From NCBI RefSeq assembly GCF_900110535.1, contig NZ_FOJA01000001.1, positions 1,116,001-1,180,000 of the forward strand: a stretch of 64,000 nt of DNA, written 5' to 3'. The notes beneath the pieces are model-generated. The model made no database searches and was not told the DNA's origin. It saw nothing but the letters and a program-made list of their open reading frames with translations. This stretch comes from Halobacterium jilantaiense. Its GTDB lineage: Archaea; Halobacteriota; Halobacteria; Halobacteriales; Halobacteriaceae. How positions within the stretch are numbered: the first letter of the stretch is position 1; each line of letters opens with the position of its first letter. Positions 43,175 to 51,198 of this stretch are shown here, in pieces. A program made the position numbers and the translations under genes.

Positions 43175-44239
43175 ATGACGCGTGCGGAAACGCGGCGAGC
43201 CCCACAGGACTTCGAACGGGTGCTGTCCTCGATGTGTACGGACCCCCACCCCGCCGCTCGCGAGGCCGCCGAGCGGTTCCTCGCGACGAACCCCGGCGAC
43301 CCGGAGACCTACCCTACCGTCGCCGACCTCGAACGCGAGGCTGTCGCGATGCTCGGCGACGTCGTCGCCCTCGACGACCCCCACGGCTACGTCGCGGCCG
43401 GCGGCACCGAGGCGAACCTCCAGGCCGTCCGCGCTGCCCGCAACCTCGCCGACGGCGACGTGAACGTGGTCGCGCCGGAGAGCGCGCACTTCAGCTTCCA
43501 GAAGGCCGCCGACGTGCTCGACGTCGAGTTGCGGCTCGCACCGACCGACGACGACCACCGCGCGGACATCGACGCCGTCGTCGACCTCGCTGACGACGAC
43601 ACCGCAGTCGTCGTCGGCGTCGCCGGCACTACCGAGTACGGCCGCGTCGACCCGATTCCCGCGCTCGCGGACGTCGCGGCTGACGTGGGCGCACGCCTCC
43701 ACGTCGACGCCGCGTGGGGCGGGTTCTTCCTGCCGTTCACCGACCACGACTGGAGTTTCTCCGACGCGCCCGTGGACACGATGACCATCGACCCCCACAA
43801 GGTCGGGCAGGCACCCGTGCCCGCCGGTGGCTTCCTCGCCCGCGACCCGGAGACGCTGGACGCGCTCGCCATCGCGACGCCGTACCTCGAATCTGACACC
43901 CAGCCCACGCTCGGCGGCACGCGCTCCGGCGGGGGCGTCGCGGGCGCTCACGCGGTGCTCTCGGAACTCTGGCCCGGGGGCTACCGCGAGCAGTACGAGC
44001 GCTCCCAGGCCAACGCCGACTACCTCGCGGCCGAACTGTCGGCCCGCGGCTACGACGTCGTCGACCCCGAACTCCCGCTGGTCGCCGCCGACCTCCCGGA
44101 CGACGAGTTCCACGCGCTCCGCGACGAGGGCTGGCGCATCTCCCGGACTGCCTCCGACGCCCTCCGCGTCGTCTGCATGCCCCACGTCACTCGCGAGATG
44201 CTGGACGCCTTCCTCGTCGACGTCGACGCCGTCGCCTGA
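43175..44239 (+). CDS. mfnA: MfnA-type L-aspartate/L-tyrosine decarboxylase
   Basis: This PLP group II decarboxylase makes beta-alanine from aspartate (for coenzyme A) in non-methanogens, or tyramine in methanogens (for methanofuran). The 354-residue protein has [46 protein letters not shown] with Asp178 and the Schiff-base Lys209 in [17 protein letters not shown] halophile does not make methanofuran, so aspartate decarboxylation is the likelier role. The ATG at 43175 follows gggt and is preferred over the GTG two codons upstream. Confidence 0.92.
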   Translation: MTRAETRRAPQDFERVLSSMCTDPHPAAREAAERFLATNPGDPETYPTVADLEREAVAMLGDVVALDDPHGYVAAGGTEANLQAVRAARNLADGDVNVVAPESAHFSFQKAADVLDVELRLAPTDDDHRADIDAVVDLADDDTAVVVGVAGTTEYGRVDPIPALADVAADVGARLHVDAAWGGFFLPFTDHDWSFSDAPVDTMTIDPHKVGQAPVPAGGFLARDPETLDALAIATPYLESDTQPTLGGTRSGGGVAGAHAVLSELWPGGYREQYERSQANADYLAAELSARGYDVVDPELPLVAADLPDDEFHALRDEGWRISRTASDALRVVCMPHVTREMLDAFLVDVDAVA

Positions 44240-44311
44240 CCAGCCGGTCGGCCGCGGCCAGTCCGTGGGACTCCAGTAGGGTTTTGACTCGCGGGTTCGT
44301 TCGCGCAGGTA

Positions 44312-44884
44312 GTGTCTGTCACGGCCCCACTGCTCCTGGGACTCGACTTCGGCGGCGTCGAGAGCGCCGTCCGCGCCGCCACTGGGTGGACCGGGCTCGC
44401 GCTCATCTTCGTCTACTCGTTTCTCATCACGTTCGTCCTCCCCTTGCCGGGCGAAGTCGTGCTCTGTCCCGCGGGCTACGTCTGCGGTGAGGCCGCCCAC
44501 CTCGGACTCGGGCTCTCCGGCGCGCCGCTGGTGCTGGTCGTCATGCTCGTGAGCGCCGCCGGGAAGGCGCTCGGCAGCGTCGTCGCCCTCCACCTCGGCT
44601 ACAACGCCAGTCACTCCGGCATCGTCGTCCGAACGCTCCGGCGGTTCGGCTACGACCCCGTGGAGTGGTCGCGGTCCAAACTCGTCAACCTCGTCAAGCG
44701 CTACGGGTACTACGGGATGGCGATGGCGCTCTCGGTGCCGTTCTTCCCGGACACCATCTCCGTGTACGCGTTCTCCGTCATCGACAAGGACTACGAGCGG
44801 TTCGCGGCCGCCGCCTTCGCAGGTGGCGTCGGCCGCCTCGTCGTCACCATCGCGCTCTTCGAGGGCGTCATCATCCTCGCGTGA
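44312..44884 (+). CDS. VTT (DedA/TMEM41-type) membrane protein
   Basis: The 190-residue protein has about five spans and the VTT features: FVYSFLITFVLPLPGEVVL, GKALGSVVALHLGY and FPDTISVYAFSVI. Family members include DedA and lipid scramblase-like proteins. In this one a long amphipathic central loop (RTLRRFGYDPVEWSRSKL) precedes a GYYGM turn. GTG start at 44312. The likely role is lipid or ion homeostasis in the membrane. Confidence 0.8.
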   Translation: MSVTAPLLLGLDFGGVESAVRAATGWTGLALIFVYSFLITFVLPLPGEVVLCPAGYVCGEAAHLGLGLSGAPLVLVVMLVSAAGKALGSVVALHLGYNASHSGIVVRTLRRFGYDPVEWSRSKLVNLVKRYGYYGMAMALSVPFFPDTISVYAFSVIDKDYERFAAAAFAGGVGRLVVTIALFEGVIILA

Positions 44885-44896
44885 CCCGGCGGTACT

Positions 44897-44902
44897 GTTA
44901 AC
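44897..44902 (+). promoter_or_regulatory. TATA-like box of the LiaF-like gene
   Basis: gttaac is centred about 28 nt before the ATG at 44927. Confidence 0.45.
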
Positions 44903-44926
44903 ACAGGCGACGTGTTCGGCGGAGGT

Positions 44927-45610
44927 ATGGCTCGCCTCCGCTCCGGCCGCCTCACCACGGGCGGCCTCATCGTCCTCGTCGGACTGCTGTTGTTGCTGTC
45001 GACGACCGACCTCGTCGCCACGGAGAACCTCTGGAACTACCTCCCGCTCGTGTTCGTCGCGCTCGGCGTCTGGGCGCTCGTCCGCAGCCGATTCCGGAAC
45101 CTCACCGGCCCCGTGATGGTCGTCGCCGTCGCCGGCACCTACCAGGCGCGGAACCTCGACCTCGTCACCGACGCGCAGATCGGCGAGTGGTGGCCGCTGT
45201 TCGTCGTCCTGTTCGGCGTGCTCTACGTTGTCGGGCGCTCCCGCCGCACCCGCGGCGTCTCCGTCGACGCCAGCGACGCCGGCACCGTCTCTATCGTCAG
45301 CCTGTTCAGCGGCACCCAGCGTCGCGTCACGGGCGCGGGGTTCCGCGGCGGCGACGTCTTCGTAGCGTTCGGCGGTGCCGAACTCGACCTCCGGGACGCA
45401 ACCGTCTCGAATCCGCCCGCGACCGTCGAGTGCCTCGTCGCCTTCGGCGGTGCCGAGCTCCACGTCCCCGAGGACTGGACCGTCGACCTCGACGTGCTCA
45501 GCCTCTTCGGCGGCAGCGAGGACACGCGGCCACCGACCGGCACCGACGGCGAGGTCGACCTCGTCGTCACCGGCCTCGCACTGTTCGGCGGTGTCTCGGT
45601 CGAACGCTAG
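44927..45610 (+). CDS. LiaF-like membrane protein
   Basis: The 227-residue protein has four hydrophobic segments in its first 110 residues (LIVLVGLLLLLS, LWNYLPLVFVALGVWAL and others) and a C-terminal all-beta domain with repeated LFSG/AFGGAELDLRDA-type turns (SLFSGTQRR, VAFGGAELDL, VAFGGAELHV, SLFGGSED, ALFGGVSV). This repeat matches the LiaF C-terminal or DUF2154 type fold, in bacteria an envelope-stress sensor. The start follows gaggt-ATG with gttaac upstream. Confidence 0.8.
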   Translation: MARLRSGRLTTGGLIVLVGLLLLLSTTDLVATENLWNYLPLVFVALGVWALVRSRFRNLTGPVMVVAVAGTYQARNLDLVTDAQIGEWWPLFVVLFGVLYVVGRSRRTRGVSVDASDAGTVSIVSLFSGTQRRVTGAGFRGGDVFVAFGGAELDLRDATVSNPPATVECLVAFGGAELHVPEDWTVDLDVLSLFGGSEDTRPPTGTDGEVDLVVTGLALFGGVSVER

Positions 45611-45711
45611 AATCTTTGCCGGCCCTGAGCCCGCAAACGGCTGTCGGACCGCCGGGACCCCCGTCTCCGCTGCGAGCCCGGTCCGACAACCAGCACGCCA
45701 CGACACAACCA

Positions 45712-45728
45712 GCGGGCTTTAGGCCCGC
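45712..45728 (+). promoter_or_regulatory. TATA-like box inside an inverted repeat, upstream of metG
   Basis: gcgggc (45712-45717) and gcccgc (45723-45728) pair around ttTAg. The T-rich centre is 28 nt before the metG ATG at 45748, so the TATA position itself sits in a palindrome. Confidence 0.45.
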
Positions 45729-45747
45729 GCCACGGCAACACGAACAC

Positions 45748-47814
45748 ATGACAGACGAGGACTACCCCACCGACGACCCGGCGGTGGTGACGTGCGGCCT
45801 CCCCTACCCGACGGGGGACCTGCACATCGGCCACCTGCGGACGTACGTGAGCGGCGACGCGTTCAGTCGCGGCCTCCAGAAACTCGGCCAAGAGACCGTG
45901 TTCGTCTCCGGGACGGACATGCACGGGACGCCAATCGCAGTACAGGCCATCCAGGAGGGCGTCGAACCGCTCGAACTCGGCCTCGACCGCCACGAGCAGT
46001 ACGCGGAGACGTTCCCCCAGTTCAACGTCGAGTTCGACAACTACGGCCACACCGACGAAGAGACGAACGTCGAACTCACGAAGGAGTTCGTGCGAGCGTG
46101 GGAGAGCAACGACCACGTCTACGAGAAGGAGATTCAGGTCGCGTACGACCCCGACGCCGACCAGTGGCTGCCCGACCGCTACGTCGAGGGGACGTGTCCG
46201 TACTGCGGCGAGCACGCCCGCGGCGACGAGTGCGACGAGGGCTGCCAGCGCCACCTCGAACCCGGCGAAATCGAGGAGCCCGTGAGCACCATCACGGGGA
46301 ACAGCGCGGAGTACCACGAGCGCACGCACAAGTTCCTGCGGCTCTCCGACTTCCAGGAGTACCTCGAAGGATTCATCAACCGGATGGAGGGGACGAACAA
46401 CGCGAAGAACCAGCCCCGCGAGTGGATCGAGGGCGGGCTGGAGGACTTCTGCATCACGCGCGACCTCGACTGGGGCATCGACTACCCCGGCGAGGGCGGC
46501 GAGGACCTCGTGCTGTACGTCTGGGTCGACGCGCCCATCGAGTACGTCGCCTCCACGAAGCAGTACTCGGAGCGCGTCGGCAGCGAGACGTTCGACTGGG
46601 AGTCCGTCTGGAAGGACGGCGACGGGGAACTCGTCCACGTCATCGGCCGCGACATCATCCAGCACCACACCGTGTTCTGGCCGTCGATGCTGGCGGGCGC
46701 GGACTACGCCGAACCGCGGGCGGTGTGCGCGACCGGGTTCGTGAACATCGACGGGAAGGGCCTGTCGACGTCGAAGAACCGCGCCATCTGGGCCGAGGAG
46801 TACCTCGACGAGGGGTTCCACCCCGACCTGCTGCGGTACTACCTCGCGACGGCCAGCGGCTTCGAGCGCGACGTGAACTTCTCGTGGGAGCGGTTCGCGC
46901 AGCGCGTGAACACCGAACTGGCGGACGCCGTCGGGAACTTCGCGTACCGCGCGCTGCTGTTCGCGAACCGGAACTTCGGCGGGACGCCACAGGACGCCGC
47001 GCTCTCGGACGAGGTCGAGACCGAAATCGTGCAGGCGATGGACGACTACGAGAACGCGCTGAACGACTACGACCTCCGGACGGCCGGGGAGCGCGCCGTC
47101 GCGCTCGCTAGGTTCGGGAACGAGTACATCCAGCGCAACGAGCCCTGGAAGCTCGACGACGACGAGGCAGCACCAGTCATCCGGGACTGCGTGCAGCTCG
47201 TGAAGGCGGTCGCCGTCCTCCTGCAGCCGTTCCTCCCGGAGAAGGCCGACGACCTCTGGAGCCAGCTCGGCGAGGACGGCAGCGCCGAGGACGCGACAAT
47301 CGCGGACTGCCTGCAGGCCCCGCCCGCCGAGTTCGGCGAGCCCGAGGAGCTCTTCGAGAAGGTCGAGGACGAGCGCGTCGAGGACCTCGACGAGACACTC
47401 CAGACGAAAATCGAAGCGGCCAGTAGCGGCGAGGACGACGAGGCAGACGTGACCGACGAAGACGACGGTTCGACCGAACTGGAACCGCTCACCGAGGACC
47501 GCATCAGCTTCGAGGACTTCCAGGACCTCGACCTGCGCGTCGGGGAAGTAGTGTCCGCCGAGGGCATCGAGGGTGCCGACGACCTGGCGCGCCTCGAAGT
47601 GGACATCGGCCACGAGGTCCGGCAGATCGTCGCCGGCATCAAGCAGCTCCACGACCTCGACGCCCTCCCGGAGACGAAGGTCGTCGTGGTCGCGAACATG
47701 GAGCAGTCCGAGCTGTTCGGCGTGGAGTCCAACGGGATGGTGCTGGCGGCCGGCGACGACGCCGACCTCCTCACCACGCACGAGGACAGCGAACCGGGCA
47801 CGAAGGTCTTGTAG
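45748..47814 (+). CDS. metG: Methionyl-tRNA synthetase
   Basis: MetRS charges tRNA(Met). The 688-residue protein has the class I HIGH motif (26-29, TGDLHIGHLRTY), the zinc knuckles CPYCGEHARGDECDEGC, WVDAPIEYVAS, and in place of KMSKS the segment GLSTSKN in NIDGKGLSTSKNRAIW. A C-terminal tRNA-binding (EMAP/OB) domain starts near FEDFQDLDLRVGEVVSAEG. I chose the ATG at 45748 because upstream codons read through the LiaF-like gene region in another frame. Confidence 0.95.
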   Translation: MTDEDYPTDDPAVVTCGLPYPTGDLHIGHLRTYVSGDAFSRGLQKLGQETVFVSGTDMHGTPIAVQAIQEGVEPLELGLDRHEQYAETFPQFNVEFDNYGHTDEETNVELTKEFVRAWESNDHVYEKEIQVAYDPDADQWLPDRYVEGTCPYCGEHARGDECDEGCQRHLEPGEIEEPVSTITGNSAEYHERTHKFLRLSDFQEYLEGFINRMEGTNNAKNQPREWIEGGLEDFCITRDLDWGIDYPGEGGEDLVLYVWVDAPIEYVASTKQYSERVGSETFDWESVWKDGDGELVHVIGRDIIQHHTVFWPSMLAGADYAEPRAVCATGFVNIDGKGLSTSKNRAIWAEEYLDEGFHPDLLRYYLATASGFERDVNFSWERFAQRVNTELADAVGNFAYRALLFANRNFGGTPQDAALSDEVETEIVQAMDDYENALNDYDLRTAGERAVALARFGNEYIQRNEPWKLDDDEAAPVIRDCVQLVKAVAVLLQPFLPEKADDLWSQLGEDGSAEDATIADCLQAPPAEFGEPEELFEKVEDERVEDLDETLQTKIEAASSGEDDEADVTDEDDGSTELEPLTEDRISFEDFQDLDLRVGEVVSAEGIEGADDLARLEVDIGHEVRQIVAGIKQLHDLDALPETKVVVVANMEQSELFGVESNGMVLAAGDDADLLTTHEDSEPGTKVL

Positions 47815-48088
47815 GGCTAGCAGGCGGCGGGACTGTGCCGGTGCGAGGTGCCGCCGTTCCGAAGCTGTACGCACCGGCCGGCTGTCAGGTCACGGGACGG
47901 GCTGGTCCCGCTCTCCTACTTGAATCTACGCAGCCGGCATATATCGGCTGATTCGACAGCCGGTAGCCGTCAGCATCCGCGAGCGAGCGGTCCAACGGAC
48001 CCGAGTGAAGCGGTTCACTGCGCGAACGAGCGGTGCGAGTGGGCGCAGGCCGACGACTGAGGGACGGAACGGACCGAAGGAGGAGTGC

Positions 48089-48105
48089 TTTTTCCGCAAG
48101 TTTTT
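48089..48105 (+). terminator. Two T5 tracts, possible end of metG transcripts
   Basis: Plus-strand T5 runs at 48089-48093 and 48101-48105 lie 275-290 nt after the metG stop. Archaeal polymerase can stop at such U tracts without a hairpin; the distance makes the call tentative. Confidence 0.35.
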
Positions 48106-48112
48106 GCCGAAA

Positions 48113-48133
48113 GGGGTCGCCGGAGGCGACCCC
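48113..48133 (-). terminator. Perfect nine-bp hairpin past the GYD gene
   Basis: ggggtcgcc-gga-ggcgacccc is an exact inverted repeat whose near edge is 18 nt past the GYD stop on the minus strand. Outer segments tttttgc (48101-48107) and gcaaaaa (about 48140-48146) extend the complementarity. It may define the GYD 3' end. Confidence 0.4.
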
Positions 48134-48151
48134 TTGCAGCGCAAAAAGTGC

Positions 48152-48442
48152 CTAGGTGCCGTCTTCGACGAGTCTCCCGAGTTCGTCGACGTGCGTGGCT
48201 TCCATGGTCTGGAGTTCGATGCCGTAGCGTTCGGCGGCGATGGAGGCTTCCAGGGCCGCCTGTCGGTCCGTGGCGTCGAAGAGGAGGAGGACGTCGCGCT
48301 CGCCGAGGAGGACATAGGCGTCGCGGAGGTCGCAGTCGCGGGTCTCGAGGTCCTGACGGAGGTCGCCCCAGATGGACGCGAGTTCCTGGGCGTTCTGGAA
48401 CTGGCCGGTCTCGACGTTCGCGAACGCGGCGTAAGTCGGCAT
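48152..48442 (-). CDS. GYD-domain-like small protein
   Basis: The 96-residue protein has the dimeric alpha/beta-barrel pattern of GYD proteins: an opening MPTYAAFANVETGQFQNAQE and a central DLRDAYVLLGERDVLLLFDATDRQAAL. These small proteins are of unknown function. It is divergent from pyk; the TrmB-like palindrome at 48490-48505 lies upstream of both genes. A minus-strand T-rich box (gttttgtc) lies near 48467-48474, about 28 nt before the ATG. Confidence 0.75.
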   Translation of the reverse strand: MPTYAAFANVETGQFQNAQELASIWGDLRQDLETRDCDLRDAYVLLGERDVLLLFDATDRQAALEASIAAERYGIELQTMEATHVDELGRLVEDGT

Positions 48443-48489
48443 GTGGTAGCATTTTGCACGGAGTGACAAAACGCCTGTGGCGAAACGAG

Positions 48490-48505
48490 AACTCGGTTTC
48501 GAGTG
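48490..48505. promoter_or_regulatory. TrmB-like operator in the pyk-GYD promoter region
   Basis: aACTCG-gttt-CGAGTg is a perfect palindrome in the core ten bases, ending about 10 nt before the T-rich box (48515-48521) of pyk and 43 nt before its ATG. The same core stands before ppsA. Confidence 0.6.
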
Positions 48506-48547
48506 AATAGCGTGGGTTTTTGCCGGGCGACGGTGTACGACTCGCCA

Positions 48548-50281
48548 ATGAGGAACGCGAAAATCGTCTGCACGCTCGGCCCGGCGACCGACGACGAGGC
48601 GTCGGTTCGAGCGCTCGCGGACGCGGGAATGACGGTGGCGCGCATCAACGCGAGCCACGGCGGCCCGGCGGACCGACGGGCGCTCGTCGAGACGACGCGC
48701 GCTGTCGACGAGGAGACCGAGAAGCCGCTCGCGGTGATGCTGGACACGCAGGGCCCGGAAGTCAGGACGGCGGAGACCGACGGCGAGGTCGAGATTCGAG
48801 CGGAGACCGAGGTCGCGTTCGCCGAAGGGGAGACGACGACGCCCGAGCGCGTCGGCCTCTCGACGAGCATCGCGGCGGCCGAACCCGGTGACAGAGTGCT
48901 CCTAGACGACGGCCGCATCGAGGCCGTCGTCGACCGCGTGGAGGGCGAGACGGTCTACGCCGAGGTGCTGTCCGGCGGCAGCCTCGGCAGCAGGAAGGGC
49001 GTGAACGTCCCGGGCGTGGAACTCGGACTGGACGTCGTCACGGAGAAGGACCGCCGCGACCTCGAACTCGCGGCCGACCTGGACGTCGACTACGTCGCGG
49101 CGAGCTTCGTCCGGGACGCCGAGGACGTGCTTGCCGTGAACCGTGTGTTGGAGTCGTTCGGTGCGGACATCCCCATCGTCGCGAAGATCGAGCGCGCCGG
49201 CGCGGTCGAGAACCTCGACGGCATCGTGGAGGCCGCCAGCGGCGTGATGGTGGCTCGCGGCGACCTCGGTGTCGAGTGCCCGATGGAGGACGTACCGATG
49301 ATTCAGAAGCGCATCATCCGGCAGTGCCGGGACGCGGGCGTCCCCGTCATCACGGCGACCGAGATGCTGGACTCGATGGTCCACGCCCGCCGCCCGACTC
49401 GCGCGGAGGCCAGCGACGTGGCGAACGCCGTCCTCGACGGCACGGACGCGGTGATGCTGTCCGGGGAGACGGCCGTCGGTGACCACCCGACGCGCGTGGT
49501 GGAGACGATGGACCGCATCGTGCGCGAGGTCGAGGACAGCGAGGAGTACGCCGAACTCCAGGAGCAGCGCGTGCCGACTGCGGACGGCACGGCGAAGACA
49601 GACGCGCTCGCGCGGTCGGCGCGCTACCTCGCGCGGGACGTCGACGCGAGCGCGGTCGTGGTCGCCTCCGAGTCCGGGTACACGGCGCGGAAGGCGGCGA
49701 AGTTCCGGCCGAACGTCCCCGTGGTCTGTGCGACGCCCTCGCACGGCGTCAGGCGACAGCTCGCCCTGAACTGGGGCGTCCACGCGAACTACGCCGAGGT
49801 CGCGGAGGGCGACGCCACGACGGTCGTGGAGCGCGCCGTGCAGGCGGCCGTCGACTCCGGCGAGGTCGAGAGCGGGGACACCGTGGTCGTGCTGGTCGGC
49901 ATGATGACGGACTTGGAGGGCGCGAGCACGACGAACACGCTGAAAGTCCACGTCGCGGCGGAGACGCTCGTCGCCGGCCAGTCGGTGGTCGACGGCCGGA
50001 CGACCGGTCGGGCGTTCCGCGTGGGCGACGGCGACCTCTCGGATGCCCCCGAGAACGCCGTGTTGCTCCTGGAACCCGGTTTCGACGCCGAGTTCGAGGG
50101 GGACCTCTCGAAGATTTCGGCCATCGTCAGCGCGGACTCCGGGCTGACGGGCTACCCCGCCGTCGTCGCGCGAGAACTGGGTGCACCCATGGTCGGGAAC
50201 GCCGACGTGGACGCGGTTCCGGACGACCGACTCGTCACCGTCGACGGCGAGCGCGGCGTCGTCTACCGGGCCGAGCAGTGA
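48548..50281 (+). CDS. pyk: Pyruvate kinase with C-terminal PEP-utiliser domain
   Basis: Pyk converts PEP and ADP to pyruvate and ATP. The 577-residue protein has the barrel signatures NAKIVCTLGPAT, MVARGDLGVECP, the catalytic Lys in IVAKIERAGAVENL and ASDVANAVLDGTDAVMLSGE. After the usual C-terminal domain (about 475) it carries an extra domain (LLEPGFDAEFEGDLSKISA, TGYPAVVARELGAPMVGN), a phosphohistidine-like mobile domain without an obvious His at the active position. The ATG at 48548 leaves a T-rich box 27-33 nt upstream. Confidence 0.95.
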   Translation: MRNAKIVCTLGPATDDEASVRALADAGMTVARINASHGGPADRRALVETTRAVDEETEKPLAVMLDTQGPEVRTAETDGEVEIRAETEVAFAEGETTTPERVGLSTSIAAAEPGDRVLLDDGRIEAVVDRVEGETVYAEVLSGGSLGSRKGVNVPGVELGLDVVTEKDRRDLELAADLDVDYVAASFVRDAEDVLAVNRVLESFGADIPIVAKIERAGAVENLDGIVEAASGVMVARGDLGVECPMEDVPMIQKRIIRQCRDAGVPVITATEMLDSMVHARRPTRAEASDVANAVLDGTDAVMLSGETAVGDHPTRVVETMDRIVREVEDSEEYAELQEQRVPTADGTAKTDALARSARYLARDVDASAVVVASESGYTARKAAKFRPNVPVVCATPSHGVRRQLALNWGVHANYAEVAEGDATTVVERAVQAAVDSGEVESGDTVVVLVGMMTDLEGASTTNTLKVHVAAETLVAGQSVVDGRTTGRAFRVGDGDLSDAPENAVLLLEPGFDAEFEGDLSKISAIVSADSGLTGYPAVVARELGAPMVGNADVDAVPDDRLVTVDGERGVVYRAEQ

Positions 50282-50318
50282 CCCGGGGGCTTTTGCCCGT
50301 CCGCGGCCAAGCCCGAGT

Positions 50319-50501
50319 ATGAGCGAGACGGACGAGAGCGCCGAGGACGGCTGGCGGTTCGAGCTCGACGAGGTCGGTGAGGACGCCGACGTCGGCCCCG
50401 ACCCCATCGAGCCCGGGTCACCGACCGCCGAGAACGTCGCGTTCTTCCTGCTCGGCGTCGCGACGATGGCGGGAGCCATCGCGTTGCTGCTGTTCGGGTA
50501 A
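50319..50501 (+). CDS. Tail-anchored small membrane protein
   Basis: The 60-residue protein is an acidic 38-residue cytosolic part followed by one C-terminal span (about 40-59, AFFLLGVATMAGAIALLLFG), so it is a tail-anchored protein. The family is unknown to me. A ttttg box lies 27 nt before the ATG at 50319. It lies 37 bases after pyk and 32 before the NfeD gene on the same strand. Confidence 0.7.
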   Translation: MSETDESAEDGWRFELDEVGEDADVGPDPIEPGSPTAENVAFFLLGVATMAGAIALLLFG

Positions 50502-50533
50502 CGGTTTTCACCCCACTCCCCTAACGCGGAGGT

Positions 50534-51082
50534 ATGGACGGTGTGTTCGGGCAGTCGCTGTCGTTCGTGCTCGTCGTCGCAGGGGCAGTCCTCTGCATCG
50601 CTGAAGCGCTGGTGCCCGGTGCGCATCTCATCGTGCTTGGGGTGGCGTTGCTGTCCGCCGGCCTCGTCGGGATGTTCCTGCTGTCGAACGCGACGCCGTT
50701 CGTGCTTGCGGGGGTCGTGTTCATCGTCGGGATGGTGGCACTGTACGTCTACCGCTACTACGAGATTTACGAGGGGACGGACAGCGGTCAGACGCTCGCC
50801 TCCAGTGACCTCCGCGGGAAGACCGGGTACGTCGTCGAGGAGGTCACGAGCCGGTCGGGCCGCATCGACTTAGAGGGCGGCGGCTTCAACTCCTCGTACG
50901 CGGCCCGCAGCACGGTCGGCACCATCCCGGTCGACGAGGAGGTCGTGGTCGTCGACCCCGGGGGCGGCAACGTTGTCACCGTCGAACCGGTCGACGACTC
51001 GGCCGACGACACCACCGTGGTTTCGGACGCGGGCGGCCCCGGAGACGCAGGGCAAGACGGCGACGCGGCGAACGCGAACTGA
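50534..51082 (+). CDS. NfeD-like membrane protein
   Basis: The 182-residue protein has three spans (about 8-26, 30-49 and 54-75) and a C-terminal OB-fold (LRGKTGYVVEEVTSRSGRI to EVVVVDPGGGNVVTVEPV), the short NfeD layout. NfeD proteins pair with stomatins, and the stomatin-like gene follows 116 bases later. The start is gaggt-ATG. Confidence 0.85.
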   Translation: MDGVFGQSLSFVLVVAGAVLCIAEALVPGAHLIVLGVALLSAGLVGMFLLSNATPFVLAGVVFIVGMVALYVYRYYEIYEGTDSGQTLASSDLRGKTGYVVEEVTSRSGRIDLEGGGFNSSYAARSTVGTIPVDEEVVVVDPGGGNVVTVEPVDDSADDTTVVSDAGGPGDAGQDGDAANAN

Positions 51083-51198
51083 CGAGACCGGACCACCGGT
51101 CGACGGCAATAGACCCGACTGCGCCGGAGCAGCCCTGCGATTTCAGCCGTGGCGAGCGACGCCAACACTTATTGTCCGGTCGCCGAACGTTCTTGACG

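Larger units (their letters stand above)
47815..48151. other. 337-base gene-free region with hairpins
   Basis: No coding frame is convincing. The region has a gene-remnant look: inverted repeats ggctg/cagcc (around 47945-47960) and agtgaa-gcgg-ttcact (48004-48019), followed by two T5 tracts (48089-48093 and 48101-48105) that could end metG transcripts and a perfect nine-bp hairpin. The composition recalls intergenic filler repeated in other haloarchaeal genomes. Confidence 0.5.
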
